In this document: positions 63,314-64,000 of the stretch, piece after piece
Layout of the letters: every line of letters starts with the position of its first letter
How positions within the stretch are numbered: the stretch's first letter is position 1
Assembly (NCBI RefSeq): GCF_004353225.1
Contig: NZ_CP037934.1
Span: forward strand, 3,410,001 to 3,474,000
Direction of reading: 5' to 3'
Source: Marinobacter sp. JH2
GTDB taxonomy: Bacteria; Pseudomonadota; Gammaproteobacteria; Pseudomonadales; Oleiphilaceae
DNA: 64,000 bases
Notes under the pieces: model-generated
Database searches by the model: none
The model's input: the letters and a program-made list of their open reading frames with translations, nothing else
What the model was told of the DNA's origin: nothing
Program-made: the position numbers and the translations under genes

Positions 63314-64000
63314 ATGACAGTTGAACTCGGTGTGATTGAGGGATTTTATGGCCCGATGTGGAGCTGGACCGAGCGACGCAAGTTGCTGAAAACGCTGGCA
63401 GGGCATGGTTATGGTTTTTATTTGTACGCGCCCAAGGCTGACCCTTATTTACGACGGCGTTGGCAGGAACCGCATCCGGCGGACGAGTTTGCCGCTTTGG
63501 TCGCGTTTGCCGAATTGTGCAAACGCGAAGGCGTGCGCTTTGGCGTGGGGTTGAGCCCGTTCGAGATTTTCAACCAGTTCGACGAGAATGCGCGCCACGC
63601 GCTGGCCGCAAAACTGAAAGCGCTGGATCGAATTGGCGTGCAGGAGCTGGCGATTCTGTTTGACGATATGCACTCGAGCACGCCGTCGCTGGCCAGTACT
63701 CAGGCTGAGATTATGCGCTGGGTGAAAGCTCACAGCGACGCCACCACGTTCAGTATCTGCCCAACCTATTACTCCGATGACCCGGTTCTTGACCGGGTGT
63801 TTGGGGAGCGGCCTACGGACTATCTGGAAACCTTGGGTGCCGAGCTTGATAAGGATGTGCGGGTATTCTGGACCGGTGAAGAGGTGTGCTCCCGGGAAAT
63901 CTCTTCGGGGCACCTGAAACGGGTGGGCGACCGGCTGGGCCGAAAGCCGGTGTTGTGGGACAACTATCCGGTGAACGATGGCGACCGAATGTCACGGCAC
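63314..64000 (+). CDS. GH84 beta-N-acetylglucosaminidase (partial, cut by window edge)
   Basis: First 229 codons of a glycoside hydrolase family 84 (O-GlcNAcase/hyaluronidase-like) enzyme. It begins VELGVIEGFYGPMWSW, has the catalytic tandem Asp at 117-118 in AILFDDMHSS and the substrate-binding WDNYPVNDGDR near 217-227. No signal peptide is seen at the N-terminus, so it is probably cytoplasmic. It hydrolyses terminal N-acetylglucosamine by substrate-assisted catalysis. Continues beyond 64000. Confidence 0.88.
   Translation, partial: MTVELGVIEGFYGPMWSWTERRKLLKTLAGHGYGFYLYAPKADPYLRRRWQEPHPADEFAALVAFAELCKREGVRFGVGLSPFEIFNQFDENARHALAAKLKALDRIGVQELAILFDDMHSSTPSLASTQAEIMRWVKAHSDATTFSICPTYYSDDPVLDRVFGERPTDYLETLGAELDKDVRVFWTGEEVCSREISSGHLKRVGDRLGRKPVLWDNYPVNDGDRMSRH

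Overview
The window looks like chromosome from a marine gammaproteobacterium, most likely Marinobacter or a close relative. This rests on gene content and order, not on a database search: a petrobactin-type siderophore locus, an lptD-surA-pdxA-rsmA-apaH block, MurU/AmgK cell-wall recycling, acidic porin and extracellular proteins, a TakP-like TRAP transporter, and the typical trpE/trpGDC neighbourhood.

Layout. 1-4.1 kb (minus): two NIS siderophore synthetases and the start of an adenylating enzyme (asbA-asbB-asbC type) behind a candidate Fur box, preceded by a MATE exporter. 5.5-8.0 kb (minus): trpG-trpD-trpC. 8.2-23.6 kb: an accessory stretch of mixed orientation between trpG and trpE. It holds a hotdog thioesterase and a divergent TetR regulator around a perfect 26-bp palindrome, several unknown proteins (one with a HEPN-like DUF4209 C-terminus), a DJ-1/PfpI enzyme, a MerR/CDF/DsbA-like metal cluster with a clear MerR-type promoter, a partly decayed tandem duplication of lipoprotein genes around a GNAT gene, an exonuclease/GIY-YIG nuclease, an SDR and a truncated haemoglobin. 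23.6-29.1 kb (minus): amgK-murU-TerB/J protein-rpe-gph-trpE. 29.2-37.9 kb (plus): lptD, surA, pdxA, rsmA, apaH, a DUF423 protein, thiS, thiG and slmA. 37.9-46.2 kb (mostly minus): inositol-monophosphatase-like enzyme, aminotransferase, a PstS-OmpA fusion, a DUF3301 protein and an RND efflux pair. 46.5-51.8 kb: membrane J protein, secretin-like protein, DAHP synthase with an aromatic leader-peptide attenuator, LysE exporter, flavoprotein disulfide reductase and a DUF2061 protein. 52-56.2 kb (plus): Dps, a choice-of-anchor I lipoprotein, a DUF2057 protein and a porin. 56.3-64 kb: geranylgeranyl-reductase-like enzyme with CFA synthase, a DctM-DctQ-DctP TRAP system, an acyltransferase, and the start of a GH84 hexosaminidase.

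How genes work together. Aromatic amino-acid synthesis is spread over three places (trpGDC, trpE, DAHP synthase); the DAHP synthase has a leader peptide rich in Phe, Trp and Tyr followed by a strong terminator. Three 11-bp-spaced Pho-box-like sites lie upstream of the PstS-OmpA fusion, the choice-of-anchor I lipoprotein and the DUF2057-porin pair, suggesting a local phosphate-starvation envelope programme. No tRNA, rRNA, CRISPR array, transposase or integrase was recognised.
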